Shown piece after piece: positions 35,483 to 48,839 of a DNA stretch of 64,000 bases. Under the pieces are notes generated by a model that ran no database searches, was not told the DNA's origin, and saw nothing but the letters and a program-made list of their open reading frames with translations. Source of the stretch: Chromatiales bacterium (GTDB lineage: Bacteria > Pseudomonadota > Gammaproteobacteria > Chromatiales > Chromatiaceae); the NCBI GenBank assembly GCA_024712425.1, contig JAKRWE010000001.1:26955-90954 (forward strand). The letters are read 5' to 3'. The stretch's first letter is position 1. Each line of letters opens with the position of its first letter. The position numbers and the translations under genes are program-made.

Positions 35483-36082
35483 ATGAATGATGTGAATAAC
35501 GGGGTGGAGCAGGATCCGCCTGTTTCGGATGAAAAAGACGTGGATACCTTCGCCGAAGAGATTGCCGAGGCGGTCGAGGAGAACGTCGAGGCCGAGCATT
35601 CCGCCGATGAACTGGCGGCCCTCCTGGAGGCGGCCCGCAGCAAGGCCGACGAGCACTACGACCAGCTGGTGCGGGCGCATGCGGAGATCGAGAATCTCAA
35701 GCGGCGTCATGCGCAGGAGATCGAGAAGGCGCACAAGTTTGCACTGGACCGGTTCGTGTCCGAACTGCTGGGTGTGCGCGACAGCCTGGAGCTGGGCAAT
35801 GTCGCGGCCCAGGCCGATGATGCCGATGTCGCCAAGCTGCGCGAGGGCACGGAGCTGACCCTGAAGATGCTGGGTGATGTGATGGGCAAGTTCGGCGTCG
35901 AGCAGATCGACCCGCTGGACCAGCCTTTCGATCCGGAGTTCCACCAGGCGATGGCCACGGTGCCGCGCGAGGATGTGCCGCCGAATACCGTGGTCGACGT
36001 CATTCAGAAGGGCTATCTGCTGAACGGCCGTCTGGTGCGGCCGGCGCTGGTGGCGGTTGCCCAGGCCCCGTCGGGCGCGTGA
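35483..36082 (+). CDS. grpE: nucleotide exchange factor GrpE
   Basis: VRAHAEIENLKRRHAQEIEKAHKFALDRFVSELLGVRDSLE...VVDVIQKGYLLNGRLVRPALVAVAQ. Confidence 0.95.
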   Translation: MNDVNNGVEQDPPVSDEKDVDTFAEEIAEAVEENVEAEHSADELAALLEAARSKADEHYDQLVRAHAEIENLKRRHAQEIEKAHKFALDRFVSELLGVRDSLELGNVAAQADDADVAKLREGTELTLKMLGDVMGKFGVEQIDPLDQPFDPEFHQAMATVPREDVPPNTVVDVIQKGYLLNGRLVRPALVAVAQAPSGA

Positions 36083-36183
36083 ATACAAAAAACAGGGGTT
36101 TGCCCTTGAAAGGCGGGCGCCCAACCCCACTTGGATAACAGTTTCAACGAATCAGCAGTTTAATTTCATAACGGAGAACCCTC

Positions 36184-38148
<1,965 letters not shown>

Positions 38149-38184
38149 GACGGTGGGCCACGTGCTTGCCAGATGAGCCGGACG

Positions 38185-38206
38185 TGCGGCCCGCAAGGGC
38201 CGCGCG
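38185..38206 (+). terminator. hairpin between dnaK and dnaJ (attenuator-like)
   Basis: gcggccc-gcaa-gggccgc followed by gcgtttt. Confidence 0.5.
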
Positions 38207-38249
38207 TTTTGCCGTTTTCAGGGTTGGCTGAACGGCCAGAGTGAGAGTC

Positions 38250-39392
38250 ATGTCGAAACGATGTTATTACGAAGTGCTGGGTATCCAGCGCAACGCCAGC
38301 GAGGCCGAGATCAAGAAGGCCTACCGTCGCCTGGCGATGAAGTTCCACCCGGACCGCAATACCGGGGACAAGGCAGCCGAGGCGGAGCAGCAGTTCAAGG
38401 AGGCCAAGGAGGCCTACGAGGTGTTGTCGGACGCGCAGAAACGCGCCGCCTACGACCAGTTCGGTCATGCCGGGGTGGATGGCGCGGCCGGCGCCGGTGG
38501 TTTTGGAGGCGGCGGCGCCAGTTTCAGTGACATCTTCGGTGATGTCTTTGGCGATATCTTCGGTGGCGGGCGTGGCGGTGGCGGGCGCCAACAGGCCTAC
38601 CGTGGCGCCGATCTTCGCTACAATCTCGAACTCAGCCTCGAGGACGCGGTGGCCGGCACCTCGGTCAAGATCAAGGTGCCGACCTGGACGCAGTGCGATG
38701 CCTGTGGCGGATCCGGTGTCAAGAAGGGGGCCAGTCCCAAGACCTGCGGCACCTGTCACGGTGCCGGCCAGGTGCGCATGCAGCAAGGCTTCTTCTCGGT
38801 GCAGCAGACCTGCCCGACCTGTCACGGCAAGGGAGTCGTGATCGAGACGCCCTGTCCCGCATGTCACGGGCAGGGGCGTGTCCAGGAGGTCAAGACCCTC
38901 TCGGTCAAGGTGCCGCCCGGCGTGGATACCGGTGACCGTATCCGTCTTGGTGGTGAAGGTGAGGCGGGGGAGAATGGCGGGCCGCCCGGCGACCTGTACG
39001 TGCAGGTCTCGGTGCGTGAGCATCCCATCTTCACCCGTGACGATGCCAACCTGTACTGCGAGATGCCGATACCCTTTACCACCGCGGCGCTTGGCGGCGA
39101 GGTCGAGGTGCCCACGCTGGACGGCAAGGTCAGTCTGAAGATTCCGGAGGGCACCCAGACCGGGCGGATGTTCCGCATGCGCGGCAAGGGGGTCAAGCCG
39201 GTGCGCGGTGGCCCCCAGGGCGATCTGATCTGCCGGGTGATCCTGGAGACGCCGGTCAAGCTCACCGCCGAGCAGCGACGCCTGGTCGAGGAGCTGGATC
39301 GTTCACTGGCCGGCGGTGGCAGCAAGCACAGTCCGAATGCGCATGGCTGGCTGGACAAGGTGAAGGGCTTCTTCAAGGACGTCGGCCTGTAA
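38250..39392 (+). CDS. dnaJ: chaperone DnaJ
   Basis: J domain HPDRN; four CxxCxGxG-type repeats. Confidence 0.97.
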   Translation: MSKRCYYEVLGIQRNASEAEIKKAYRRLAMKFHPDRNTGDKAAEAEQQFKEAKEAYEVLSDAQKRAAYDQFGHAGVDGAAGAGGFGGGGASFSDIFGDVFGDIFGGGRGGGGRQQAYRGADLRYNLELSLEDAVAGTSVKIKVPTWTQCDACGGSGVKKGASPKTCGTCHGAGQVRMQQGFFSVQQTCPTCHGKGVVIETPCPACHGQGRVQEVKTLSVKVPPGVDTGDRIRLGGEGEAGENGGPPGDLYVQVSVREHPIFTRDDANLYCEMPIPFTTAALGGEVEVPTLDGKVSLKIPEGTQTGRMFRMRGKGVKPVRGGPQGDLICRVILETPVKLTAEQRRLVEELDRSLAGGGSKHSPNAHGWLDKVKGFFKDVGL

Positions 39393-40232
<840 letters not shown>

Positions 40233-40268
40233 TCCACCGTTCGGTGCCTTGCCCGGGTTGGGGTTTTC

Positions 40269-40369
40269 ACTACGAAGGGCACAAAGGGCACGAAGGAAAT
40301 AGCATTCAGCTTCCCTGGATGAGCCTGTTTGAGTGGCGAACGCTTTGTGTCCTTCGTGCGCTTCATGGT
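40269..40369. repeat. imperfect inverted repeat of 'cacgaagg' type
   Basis: ctacgaagggcacaaagggcacgaagg ... ctttgtgtccttcgtgcgcttcatgg. Confidence 0.6.
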
Positions 40370-40411
40370 TAAAAAAGGAACGCCCCCTGGGGCTTGATCA
40401 AGCCGCCACCT

Positions 40412-41128
40412 TCAGCTTTTTCCGTAGACCGGGATCGCCGCGCCGGTGACGCAGCGTGCGGCCCCGGATGCCAGGAGCAGCACCACGTCGGCCAGCGCCT
40501 CCGGCGGCACCCAGTGACTGAAGTCGGCGTCCGGCATGGCCTCGCGGTTCTGTGGCGTGTCGATGGTGCCGGGCAGGATGCAGTTGACGTTGATGCCGTC
40601 GAACTTGTTTTCCGCTGCCAGCGACTCGGTCAGGGTCTTCACCGCGGCCTTGGAGGCGCAATAGGGTCCCATGCGGCCTTTCCCTTCCAGCGCGGCGCGC
40701 GCCGACACGTTGATGATGCGGCCGCCGCCGTTGTCCAGCAGGCAGGGGATGGCGGCACGGGCGGTATAGAAGACGGCGCGTGCATCGAGATTCATCATGA
40801 GGTCCCAGTCCCTATCGGGGGTGTCCTGGGTCAAGGGGCCCATGCTGAATCCGCCGGCGATATTGGCCAGGACGTCGATCCGGCCGTGGTCGTGGGCAAC
40901 CGACTGCATGGTCTGATTGACCGATTCCGCCTCCAGCAGGTTCACGGCGTAGGCCTTTGCGTTTGCCCCCGCGGGCAGGTCGTCGATGACCGCCTGTATG
41001 GTCTGTTCGTTGAGGTCCAGCATCGCCAGCCGGGCGCCGTGTTGGGCAAAGGCCCGGGCCACGGCACGCCCCAGATTGCCGGCGGCGCCGGTGATGACGA
41101 TCACCTTGTCCTTGAATTCGTTATCCAT
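40412..41128 (-). CDS. short-chain dehydrogenase/reductase
   Basis: VIVITGAAGNLGRAVARAFAQHGARLAMLDL; YCASKAAVKTLTESLAAE. Confidence 0.88.
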   Translation of the reverse strand: MDNEFKDKVIVITGAAGNLGRAVARAFAQHGARLAMLDLNEQTIQAVIDDLPAGANAKAYAVNLLEAESVNQTMQSVAHDHGRIDVLANIAGGFSMGPLTQDTPDRDWDLMMNLDARAVFYTARAAIPCLLDNGGGRIINVSARAALEGKGRMGPYCASKAAVKTLTESLAAENKFDGINVNCILPGTIDTPQNREAMPDADFSHWVPPEALADVVLLLASGAARCVTGAAIPVYGKS

Positions 41129-41195
41129 TTCTCCTCCTCCTGGCACGTTGTGTGCTTGATGTCAGCCAGGCACAAGAGAATATCAGGACAGGGCA

Positions 41196-42255
41196 TGACT
41201 GCACCGTTGCAATTGCCGGGTATCGACAGGGGTTTGCTGAGCAGGTTGCTTGGTAGTGGCGCCGACAGCCTGCCGGAAGGGCAGGCGCTGACGCCCGAGG
41301 CCCTGGCCGACCAGCTGCAGGGACTCGCGGACCAACTGGAAACTCACCCGGATCAGCTGACCTCGGAGCTGCAGGCGCTTATCGCCCAGCTGCTCAATGG
41401 CGGCGGTGGTTTGCCGGAAACGGCATTGCCGGGCGACCCCCGGGGGGGAAAGGCCTTGCCGCCCTTCGCGGCGCTCGCCCAGGCCATCCTCGAGGCGGCT
41501 CAGGGTGATGCAGAGGCGCCGCTCGATGGCGCCGGTCAGGCGATGGTCGACCGGATGTTGCAGGGGGCCGCCGAAACGTCTGGTGCCACAGTGGGGAAGG
41601 GGGCGCTTGCGCAACTGGACGGGAGGCCGGCATTCCAGGTCGAATTCCTTCAGGCGTCCGGGGTTTCCGTCCAGCCGACCCTGGACCGGCTTGCGGGGCT
41701 GGCGTCTTTGCAGCAGGGCTCACCTCCTGCGGGTGATACCAGCGGATTCGCCTCATTGCTGTTGGGCGGTCCGACACAGGGCGGGCCCATTCCGAGTCAG
41801 AACCTGCTTTCCATGCAGGTGCCGCAACCCGTAGGCGATCCGGCCTGGGGATCGGCCACGGGGAGCGCCTGGTCTGGATGGTCAAGGGGGACTAGCAGGT
41901 GGCAGAGCTCAAGATCACCCCGCCAAACCTCGGCCCCATGGAGGCCAAGCTCACCATCAATCATGACCAGGCCAGTGTCAGCTTCGTGTCCAATCACGCG
42001 TTGGTAAGGGATGCCCTGGAGGCGGCCATTCCGCGGCTGCGTGAGATGCTGGCGGAGCAGTCGCTCAACCTGGTGCAGGCGGATGTCGGGGAGGGTCGGC
42101 AACAGGGGCATGCGTTTTCCAGTGGTGGCGACAGCGGCATTGCCGCGGGCTTTGCCGGGGACCGGGACGGCGTGGACGATCCCGTAACAGCGGTTGCCGA
42201 CAGCGGTGTGGCGGTCGCGCAGCGCGGGCGTGGTTTGCTCGATCTGTTTGTGTAA
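41196..42255 (+). pseudogene. FliK-like (flagellar hook-length control C-terminal domain) protein, frameshift plus in-frame TAG
   Basis: C-terminal AELKITPPNLGPMEAKLTINHDQASVSFVSNHALVRDALEAAIPRLREMLAEQSLNLVQADV; frame shift near 41858-41864, TAG at 41893-41895. Confidence 0.7.
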
Positions 42256-42309
42256 ACCTCGCCGCCTGAATTGCTATGATGTGCACGCTACCGATGGAGG
42301 GAGGTGTGC

Positions 42310-42600
42310 GTGCTCAAACTCATCAAATTCATACTGGCCATCGTCTTTCTGGTCATTGGCGCCGCCTTTGCGATCATCAATGACCAGCCGGTCGAGCTGG
42401 ATCTCTATTTCCTCGTTACCAGCCTGCCCCTGTCCCTGATACTGCTGCTGGCCGTGGGGGTGGGAATTCTTCTCGGCGCGATTGTCAGTGCCTTCTATTT
42501 CATGCGGATCCGCAAGGAGAACGCAGACCTGCGACGCCAGTCGCGCCTGGTGGAGCAGGAGGTGAAAAACCTCCGCAATCTGCCGATCAACGGTCATTGA
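42310..42600 (+). CDS. lapA: LapA family (DUF1049) membrane protein
   Basis: LKLIKFILAIVFLVIGAAFAIINDQPVELDLYFLVTSLPLSLILLLAVGVGILLGAIVS; precedes lapB. Confidence 0.85.
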   Translation: MLKLIKFILAIVFLVIGAAFAIINDQPVELDLYFLVTSLPLSLILLLAVGVGILLGAIVSAFYFMRIRKENADLRRQSRLVEQEVKNLRNLPINGH

Positions 42601-42613
42601 GCCGGGCTGGGCC

Positions 42614-43789
42614 GTGTTGGAACTGCGCGATCTGGTCTGGTTGTTGTTGCCTGTTGCCGCGGCCTCCGGCTGGTGGGCGGCGCAGCGCAGTGCACGGGCC
42701 GGCAAATCGCCGTCGCACGAGCACAACCCGGTCTGTTTTCGCGGACTCAATCATCTGCTGAACGAGGAGCCGGACAAGGCCATCGACGTCTTCGTGGAGA
42801 TGCTCGAGGTCGACAGCGACACGGTGGAGACGCACCTGGCGCTGGGCAACCTGTTCCGCCGACGCGGGGAAGTCGAGCGCGCGATCCGTATCCACCAGAA
42901 CCTGATTGCGCGTCCGGCCCTGACCAGCGAACAACGGGGTCAGGCCTTGTTGGAGCTGGGGCAGGACTATCTGCGCGCCGGGCTCTACGACCGGGCCGAG
43001 AACCTGTTCAACGAGCTGCGCCAGACCAAACAGCACGTGCCCCAGGCCTTGCGCAACCTGTTGCTGATCTACCAGCAGGAGCGGGACTGGGCCTCGTGCC
43101 TGCAAATGGCTGAAGAGCTGGAACGGCATGCCGGTGAGGACCGCTCGGTGGAGAAGGCGCATTATTACTGCGAACTGGCCACCCATGCGAACCAGAAGGG
43201 GCAACAGAAGCAGGCCGTGGGTTATCTGCGCAAGGCCCTGTCGGAGGACCGGCAGTGTGTCCGTGCCAACCACCTGCTGGCAGGGATTGCGGCGGCACGC
43301 GGCGATTCAGCCGAGGCCCTGCTTCTGCTGCGCGCGACCATCGAGCAGAAGCCCGATTACCTGCCCGAGGTGCTGGACGAGATCGTCAGCGCCTATCGGG
43401 CGCTGGGGCAGCGTGACCAGCTGAAGGGTTTCCTGCAGGACATGGCGGCCCGCTACCCCAATCAGGGCGCCGAGTTGCACATGGTGGACCTGATGCGGGA
43501 GCAGCAGGGGGAGGCGCAAGCCATCGATTATCTCAGCGCCTATATTGCACGAACGCCCTCTTTGCTGGGTCTGATGCGGCTGCTGGAATTGCAGTGCAAC
43601 CGGGCCGGCGGACAGAACGACAGTCTGCTGCAACAGGTGCGCAGCCAGCTTCGTCAGCTGATTCTGGAAAGGGCCGCCTATCAGTGTGCCAAGTGTGGTT
43701 TCGAGGCCAAGACGCTGCATTGGCAATGCCCGAGCTGTCATGCCTGGGGCACCATCAAGCGCCGTCCACTGCTCGAGAAGCAGAGCTGA
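42614..43789 (+). CDS. lapB: lipopolysaccharide assembly protein LapB (YciM)
   Basis: TPR protein; C-terminal rubredoxin-like YQCAKCGFEAKTLHWQCPSCHAWGTIKR. Confidence 0.93.
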   Translation: MLELRDLVWLLLPVAAASGWWAAQRSARAGKSPSHEHNPVCFRGLNHLLNEEPDKAIDVFVEMLEVDSDTVETHLALGNLFRRRGEVERAIRIHQNLIARPALTSEQRGQALLELGQDYLRAGLYDRAENLFNELRQTKQHVPQALRNLLLIYQQERDWASCLQMAEELERHAGEDRSVEKAHYYCELATHANQKGQQKQAVGYLRKALSEDRQCVRANHLLAGIAAARGDSAEALLLLRATIEQKPDYLPEVLDEIVSAYRALGQRDQLKGFLQDMAARYPNQGAELHMVDLMREQQGEAQAIDYLSAYIARTPSLLGLMRLLELQCNRAGGQNDSLLQQVRSQLRQLILERAAYQCAKCGFEAKTLHWQCPSCHAWGTIKRRPLLEKQS

Positions 43790-43822
43790 ACTTTCTTCAT
43801 TATCGAACAAGGTAAATACATT

Positions 43823-44533
43823 ATGTCGGATACCGAGCCCCGGATCATCGTGGCGCTGGACTACCCCAGCGAGGAGGCCGCCTGGCGCCTGATCGAGCAG
43901 CTGAATGCGGACATGTGCCGTTTGAAGATCGGCAAAGAGATGTTTACCCGGCTGGGACCGGATTTTGTCAGGCGCGTGATCGGGCGGGGTTTCGACGTGT
44001 TCCTGGACCTCAAGTATCACGATATCCCCAATACCGTGGCCGCGGCCTGCGAGGCGGCGGCCGACCTGGGGGTGTGGATGATGAACGTGCACGCCTCTGG
44101 TGGGCGCCGCATGATGGAGAGCGCCATGGAGCGCCTGGCTCGCCACGCCAGCCACCCACGCCTGATCGCGGTCACCATTCTCACCAGTCTGAGCCAGGAG
44201 GAGCTGACTGAGATCGGTTTTCCGGGCACGCCGGAGGAGAATGTCCTGCGCCTGGCCGCGCTGGCACACGATTCAGGGCTGGATGGGGTGGTATGCTCGC
44301 CACGTGAGGCAGCGCCGCTGCGCCAACGCCTGGGCGGAGATTTCCTGCTGGTGACGCCCGGCGTGCGTCCGGCCAGTGCCTCGCTGGACGACCAGACCCG
44401 GGTCATGACGCCGGCGGACGCCATCTCGGCCGGTTCCAGCTATCTCGTGGTGGGGCGCCCGATCACCGCGGCGCCCGATCCGCTGGCCGCGCTGCAGGCG
44501 ATCAACGCCGAGATTGCAGATATCCCCATATAA
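43823..44533 (+). CDS. pyrF: orotidine-5'-phosphate decarboxylase
   Basis: [20 protein letters not shown]...[36 protein letters not shown]. Confidence 0.95.
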   Translation: MSDTEPRIIVALDYPSEEAAWRLIEQLNADMCRLKIGKEMFTRLGPDFVRRVIGRGFDVFLDLKYHDIPNTVAAACEAAADLGVWMMNVHASGGRRMMESAMERLARHASHPRLIAVTILTSLSQEELTEIGFPGTPEENVLRLAALAHDSGLDGVVCSPREAAPLRQRLGGDFLLVTPGVRPASASLDDQTRVMTPADAISAGSSYLVVGRPITAAPDPLAALQAINAEIADIPI

Positions 44534-44715
44534 AAAGAAACTAGGGGCGTTTGCAGGATGGGTCTGGTAGTTTTAGCCACCAATAATCTAGCGATACTTT
44601 GATATTCAATTGGGTGTCTTTTTAAATCAGCTAGTTACGACTGATTTCAAGATTTTACCTGATGATTTGCTGGTGTCGCCACACTGTCTGAACCCATTGC
44701 TCGAGGAGGATCGGC

Positions 44716-45906
44716 ATGATCAAACCCATTGGCTCTGATGAGCTGCAACCGCGCTTTGTGTACGACGTGGATGAGCACGAGAAGCTTTCCCACGAGGCGG
44801 AATCCCTGCCGTCGATAACCATCAGCTCTCAGGCCGCCGGCAACGCGGTCATGATGGGCGCCGGTTACTTCAGCCCGCTCAAAGGCTTTATGAATGTTGC
44901 CGACGCCATGGGTGCGGCCGAGAAGATGATCCTGAGCGACGGTTCCTTCTTCCCGGTGCCGGTCATGTGCCTGGTCGAGAGTGCCGACGCCATCGGCGAT
45001 GCCAAGCGCATTGCACTGCGTGACCCCAACGTGGAAGGCAACCCGATCCTGGCCGTGATGGATATCGAGAATATCGAAACCGTCAGCGATGAGCAGATGG
45101 CCACCATGACCGAGAAGGTCTACCGTACCCAGGATCCTGAGCATCCCGGCGTGGCGGCGTTCAACAGCCAGGGGCGTGTTGCCATCTCCGGCCCGATCCA
45201 GGTGCTGAACTTCTCTTACTTCATCACCGATTTCCCGGATACCTTCCGTACCGCGGTCGAGATCCGCAACGAGATCGCCGAGCGTGGCTGGAAAAAGGTT
45301 GTTGCCTTCCAGACCCGCAACCCCATGCACCTGGCCCACGAAGAGCTGTGCCACATGGCCATGGACCGCCTGGGCTGTGATGGCCTGGTGATCCATATGC
45401 TGCTGGGCAAGCTCAAGCCGGGTGACATCCCCGCCCCGGTGCGTGATGCCGCCATTCGCAAGATGGTCGAGCTGTACTTCCCGCCGAACAGCGCCATGGT
45501 CACCGGTTATGGTTTCGACATGCTGTACGCCGGTCCGCGCGAGGCCGTACTGCACGCCTACTTCCGTCAGAACATGGGCGCCACCCACTTCATCGTCGGC
45601 CGCGACCACGCCGGTGTTGGCGACTACTATGGCGCCTTCGACGCCCAGACCATCTTCGACGACGAGGTGCCGGAAGGCGCCATGGAGATCGAGATCTTCA
45701 AGGCCGACCATACCGCCTGGTCCAAGAAGCTCAACAAGGTGGTGATGATGCGCGAGGCGCCCGATCACACCAAGGATGACTTCATCCTCCTGTCCGGCAC
45801 CAAGGTGCGCGAGATGCTGGGCCAGGGCATTGCCCCGCCCAAGGAATTCTCCCGCCCCGAGGTGGCCCAGATCCTGATCGATTACTACCAGAGCATCAAC
45901 AAGTAA
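44716..45906 (+). CDS. sat: sulfate adenylyltransferase (homo-oligomeric ATP sulfurylase)
   Basis: VAFQTRNPMHLAHEELCHMAMD; HFIVGRDHAGVGDYYGAFDAQTIFD. Confidence 0.95.
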   Translation: MIKPIGSDELQPRFVYDVDEHEKLSHEAESLPSITISSQAAGNAVMMGAGYFSPLKGFMNVADAMGAAEKMILSDGSFFPVPVMCLVESADAIGDAKRIALRDPNVEGNPILAVMDIENIETVSDEQMATMTEKVYRTQDPEHPGVAAFNSQGRVAISGPIQVLNFSYFITDFPDTFRTAVEIRNEIAERGWKKVVAFQTRNPMHLAHEELCHMAMDRLGCDGLVIHMLLGKLKPGDIPAPVRDAAIRKMVELYFPPNSAMVTGYGFDMLYAGPREAVLHAYFRQNMGATHFIVGRDHAGVGDYYGAFDAQTIFDDEVPEGAMEIEIFKADHTAWSKKLNKVVMMREAPDHTKDDFILLSGTKVREMLGQGIAPPKEFSRPEVAQILIDYYQSINK

Positions 45907-45928
45907 TCCGAACGGATTGGTAGTATCT

Positions 45929-45959
45929 AAAACCCGCTTCGTTCGAGGCGGGTTTTTTG
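45929..45959 (+). terminator. terminator after sat
   Basis: aaacccgc-ttcgttcgag-gcgggttttttgt. Confidence 0.8.
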
Positions 45960-45980
45960 TTTCTACGCGATGGTGCGGCA

Positions 45981-46613
45981 ATGGATTACGAAGTCGAAGA
46001 ACTGGAGCGTGAATCGGTCTATGAGGGCTTTCTGCGTCTGGATTCGCACCGTGTCCGTCATAGCAGTTTCAATGGTGGCTGGTGTGAGCCCATCGTGCGT
46101 GAGCGCCTTGAGAACCTGAGTGCCGTGTCGGTGCTGCTCTATGATCCGGAGCGGGATGCGCTGGTGCTGGTGGAGCAGTTTCGTGTGGGTATGATGGAGC
46201 AGGCCGATCCGCCCTGGTCGCTGGAGACGGTGTCGGGTTTCTGTGACCGTGCGCATGAACGGCCGGGGCAGGTGGCATTGCGCGAGGTGCAGGAGGAGAC
46301 CGGGTGCGAGGCGCGTAACCTGACCCCGATCGGCTCCTTTTTCGTCAGTCCGGGTATCTCGGTTGAGCAGATACACCTCTATTGCGCCGCCGTCGACAGC
46401 AGCAGAGCCATGGGCGTACATGGTCTCGCGCATGAAGGCGAGGAGATCCGGGTGTGCGTCATGCCGCGAGCAGAGGCGGTGGGCGAACTGTTTGGCTGTC
46501 TGTGTTCGACCAGTGTGCTGATTGCGGTGCAGTGGCTGGAGGCCAATCGTCAGCAGCTGCTGGCGCGGTGGGCGGGTCAGGGTGTCAGCGGGGTGACGCG
46601 CACCGAGAGATAG
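45981..46613 (+). CDS. nudF: NUDIX hydrolase, ADP-ribose pyrophosphatase type
   Basis: ETVSGFCDRAHERPGQVALREVQEETGCEARNLTPIGSFFVSPGISVEQIHLYCA (NUDIX box). Confidence 0.85.
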   Translation: MDYEVEELERESVYEGFLRLDSHRVRHSSFNGGWCEPIVRERLENLSAVSVLLYDPERDALVLVEQFRVGMMEQADPPWSLETVSGFCDRAHERPGQVALREVQEETGCEARNLTPIGSFFVSPGISVEQIHLYCAAVDSSRAMGVHGLAHEGEEIRVCVMPRAEAVGELFGCLCSTSVLIAVQWLEANRQQLLARWAGQGVSGVTRTER

Positions 46614-47362
46614 CGCTGGCGGGCCATGTGTGTGCCGGCCCGGTAGCCGAGGCCGCTGCCACGGTTCGTCGTGGTGGTCTCGATACTGCCGATGGGGATC
46701 CACTCGCCCAGTCTTCCATCGATGATGGTCTCGGCCTGCTGGGTGTCGAAATGGCCCGGCTGGAAGGCGGGTGCTTCGGCCTGCTGGTACACCTCCACGG
46801 TGACCTGTTCCCCATGGGTGCGCGGTACCACGTAGATCCCGGTATGAATATTCTTGTACTTCACGTCCAGGCGCTCGCTGATGACGTTGCCCTGCTGGGA
46901 GCGCTCGACGTTGTAGACGGGGATCGACTGGCCGATCCGGATGCGCACCGGCCGTCCGTCTATGGTGCGCACGGACTGCAGGATGTCGCCGCTGCCGCGG
47001 GTACTGTACTGGTGAAAGCGGATGTCGGCCTGCGCGTTGCGCAGGCGTATGCCGGCGTCGTCCGCCAATCCACCTTTGTCGCGGTCCACCCTGACCTCCA
47101 CCAGCAGGTTGCGCGGTGCGCGGTCGAGTTCGGAGATCAGCCAGCGTACCTCCTCCAGGCGTTTGGCCGGGGCCCTGACCACCAGGCGGTTGCCGAATAC
47201 CGAGGCGCTGCCTTCCTTGCCAAGCAGCATCTGCACCTGTGGCAAAAGATCACGGGCCGGACGGTGACGGATGTCGAACAGGCCGGTTTCGGGCGCGGCG
47301 AATGCCAGTCGCCAGCCCAGTAGCAGGACGCACAGTAGGATCGAGTGATTTCTGTTTCTCAT
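46577..47362 (-). CDS. secretin-N-domain-like secreted protein
   Basis: Signal peptide; FDIRHRPARDLLPQVQMLLGKEGSASVFGNRLVVRAPAKRLEEVRWLISELDRAPRNLLVEVRV. Confidence 0.65.
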   Translation of the reverse strand: MRNRNHSILLCVLLLGWRLAFAAPETGLFDIRHRPARDLLPQVQMLLGKEGSASVFGNRLVVRAPAKRLEEVRWLISELDRAPRNLLVEVRVDRDKGGLADDAGIRLRNAQADIRFHQYSTRGSGDILQSVRTIDGRPVRIRIGQSIPVYNVERSQQGNVISERLDVKYKNIHTGIYVVPRTHGEQVTVEVYQQAEAPAFQPGHFDTQQAETIIDGRLGEWIPIGSIETTTTNRGSGLGYRAGTHMARQRYLSVRVTPLTP

Positions 47363-47367
47363 AACGG

Positions 47368-48411
47368 TCAGTCTAGCAGTTGTTGGAGCAGGGCAAGCCA
47401 CGCCTGTCGCAGGTGGTGCTCGAGATAGGGGGTGACGTCGGGTGGGGCGGGTCGCTGTTCGAGCCAGTTCGCCAGTCGTTGGGCCAGGGCGTTGCTGTCA
47501 CCGGCCGGGTAGCGGTATTCATCCGGGTATTGCGCGGAATAGCACAGGCCGTCCGGCACCAGCGGGGACGCGCCGGCGGAGACCGCTTCGAGTATCGCGA
47601 TGCCCTGGAATTCATGGATTGCGGTACTCACCACGATATTGGCCCGACCCAGCCAGTGCCGGTATTCGTTTCGCTGCACCTGTTCGTCGATGACGATGCG
47701 ATCGGCGGCGATCCGGCGTATCCGCTCCAGTGCGGGAGCCTGTGTGCCGGGGCGAGCGCCCAGCAGCGCCAGGCGGAAGGCGGCGCCCGAGTCGGCCAGC
47801 TGTTCGATGGCTCCGGCAAAGGTCTCCGGTGCCTTGTCGTATTCCCAGCGGTGGTTCCAGAGGATCAGGTCACCCTGTTTTTCGCCGGCCTCGATTGGAC
47901 GCACCGGTACCGGGAGTACCTGGCTGTATGCGGCCAGTCGCTCCGCCAGATCGGAAGGGCAGTGGTCCGGCAGGCGACGAGTGAGTTCGCGTATGCCGTG
48001 CAGGAAGCTGTCACGGTTCCACGCCGAGTTGAACGCCATTTGCGTGGCGGACAGGGCGGCATAGAGCTGGACCATCTGGGGGTCGATGGAGGCGTGCTGC
48101 TGCCGCGACACCGGGTAGCCGAACTGGTTTTCATGGAAGTACAGCAGGACGGGGGTGCGGGCCAGTTCGGGGCGCAGGCCGCGCAGGGTGGCCAGGTCGA
48201 CCATCGATGTGGCGACGATCAGGTCCGGCGCCTGTTTGGGGAGTACGTCCATCCACGACAGCGGGTTGCCCCGGATGCGTCAGCGGAAATGACGTCCCGG
48301 CAGGGTGAAGAGCTGCCATTGGCCAGGCAAGGTGTCGTGCAGCCAGTCGGCCCACCAGGCGTGACTGTCTGCGTGATAGGCCGACAGCAACCACAGCTTG
48401 CGTTCCTTCAT
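47368..48411 (-). pseudogene. DUF3524 / tRNA-queuosine mannosyltransferase-like glycosyltransferase with in-frame TGA
   Basis: MKERKLWLLSAYHADSHAWWADWLHDTLPGQWQLFTLPGRHFR-TGA(48280-48282)-RIRGNPLSWMDVLPKQAPDLIVATSMVDLATLRGL...; same frame throughout. Confidence 0.75.
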
Positions 48412-48839
48412 GGTGTTATGAGGCGCATGCGTCGGTGCGGTATGCCGGCGTCATCAAAAACGTCGCCTTCCGCCAGAAATCCAAAGCGCTGGTAAAAGGA
48501 CTCGGCGCTGCATTGGGCGTTCAGGAAGAGTTCGTCTGTCCCCCTGTCATGCGCATGTTCGATGAGTGCCTGCAACAGTGCGGATCCGATGCCCCGGCTT
48601 CGCCAGGGTGCCCTTACCGCCATGCGTCCGATATGCCCGTTGTCCAGGAGGCGGGCGGTGCCAACCGCTCCTGCCTCGGGGAGGGTCGCGAGTAGATGTG
48701 ATGCCCTGGCGTCGTGTTCGTCCTCCTCGAGTTCCAATGGTACGCCCTGCTCCTCCACGAAGACGGCCACGCGGATGGCCAGCAGTGTCTCCCGCTCCTG
48801 CTGCCAGTCGGCGATTCGGATGAGGGCGTTACGTTTCAT
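48408..48839 (-). CDS. GNAT acetyltransferase
   Basis: RIADWQQERETLLAIRVAVFVEEQGVPLELEEDEHD...IGRMAVRAPWRSRGIGSALLQALIEHA. Confidence 0.9.
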   Translation of the reverse strand: MKRNALIRIADWQQERETLLAIRVAVFVEEQGVPLELEEDEHDARASHLLATLPEAGAVGTARLLDNGHIGRMAVRAPWRSRGIGSALLQALIEHAHDRGTDELFLNAQCSAESFYQRFGFLAEGDVFDDAGIPHRRMRLITP

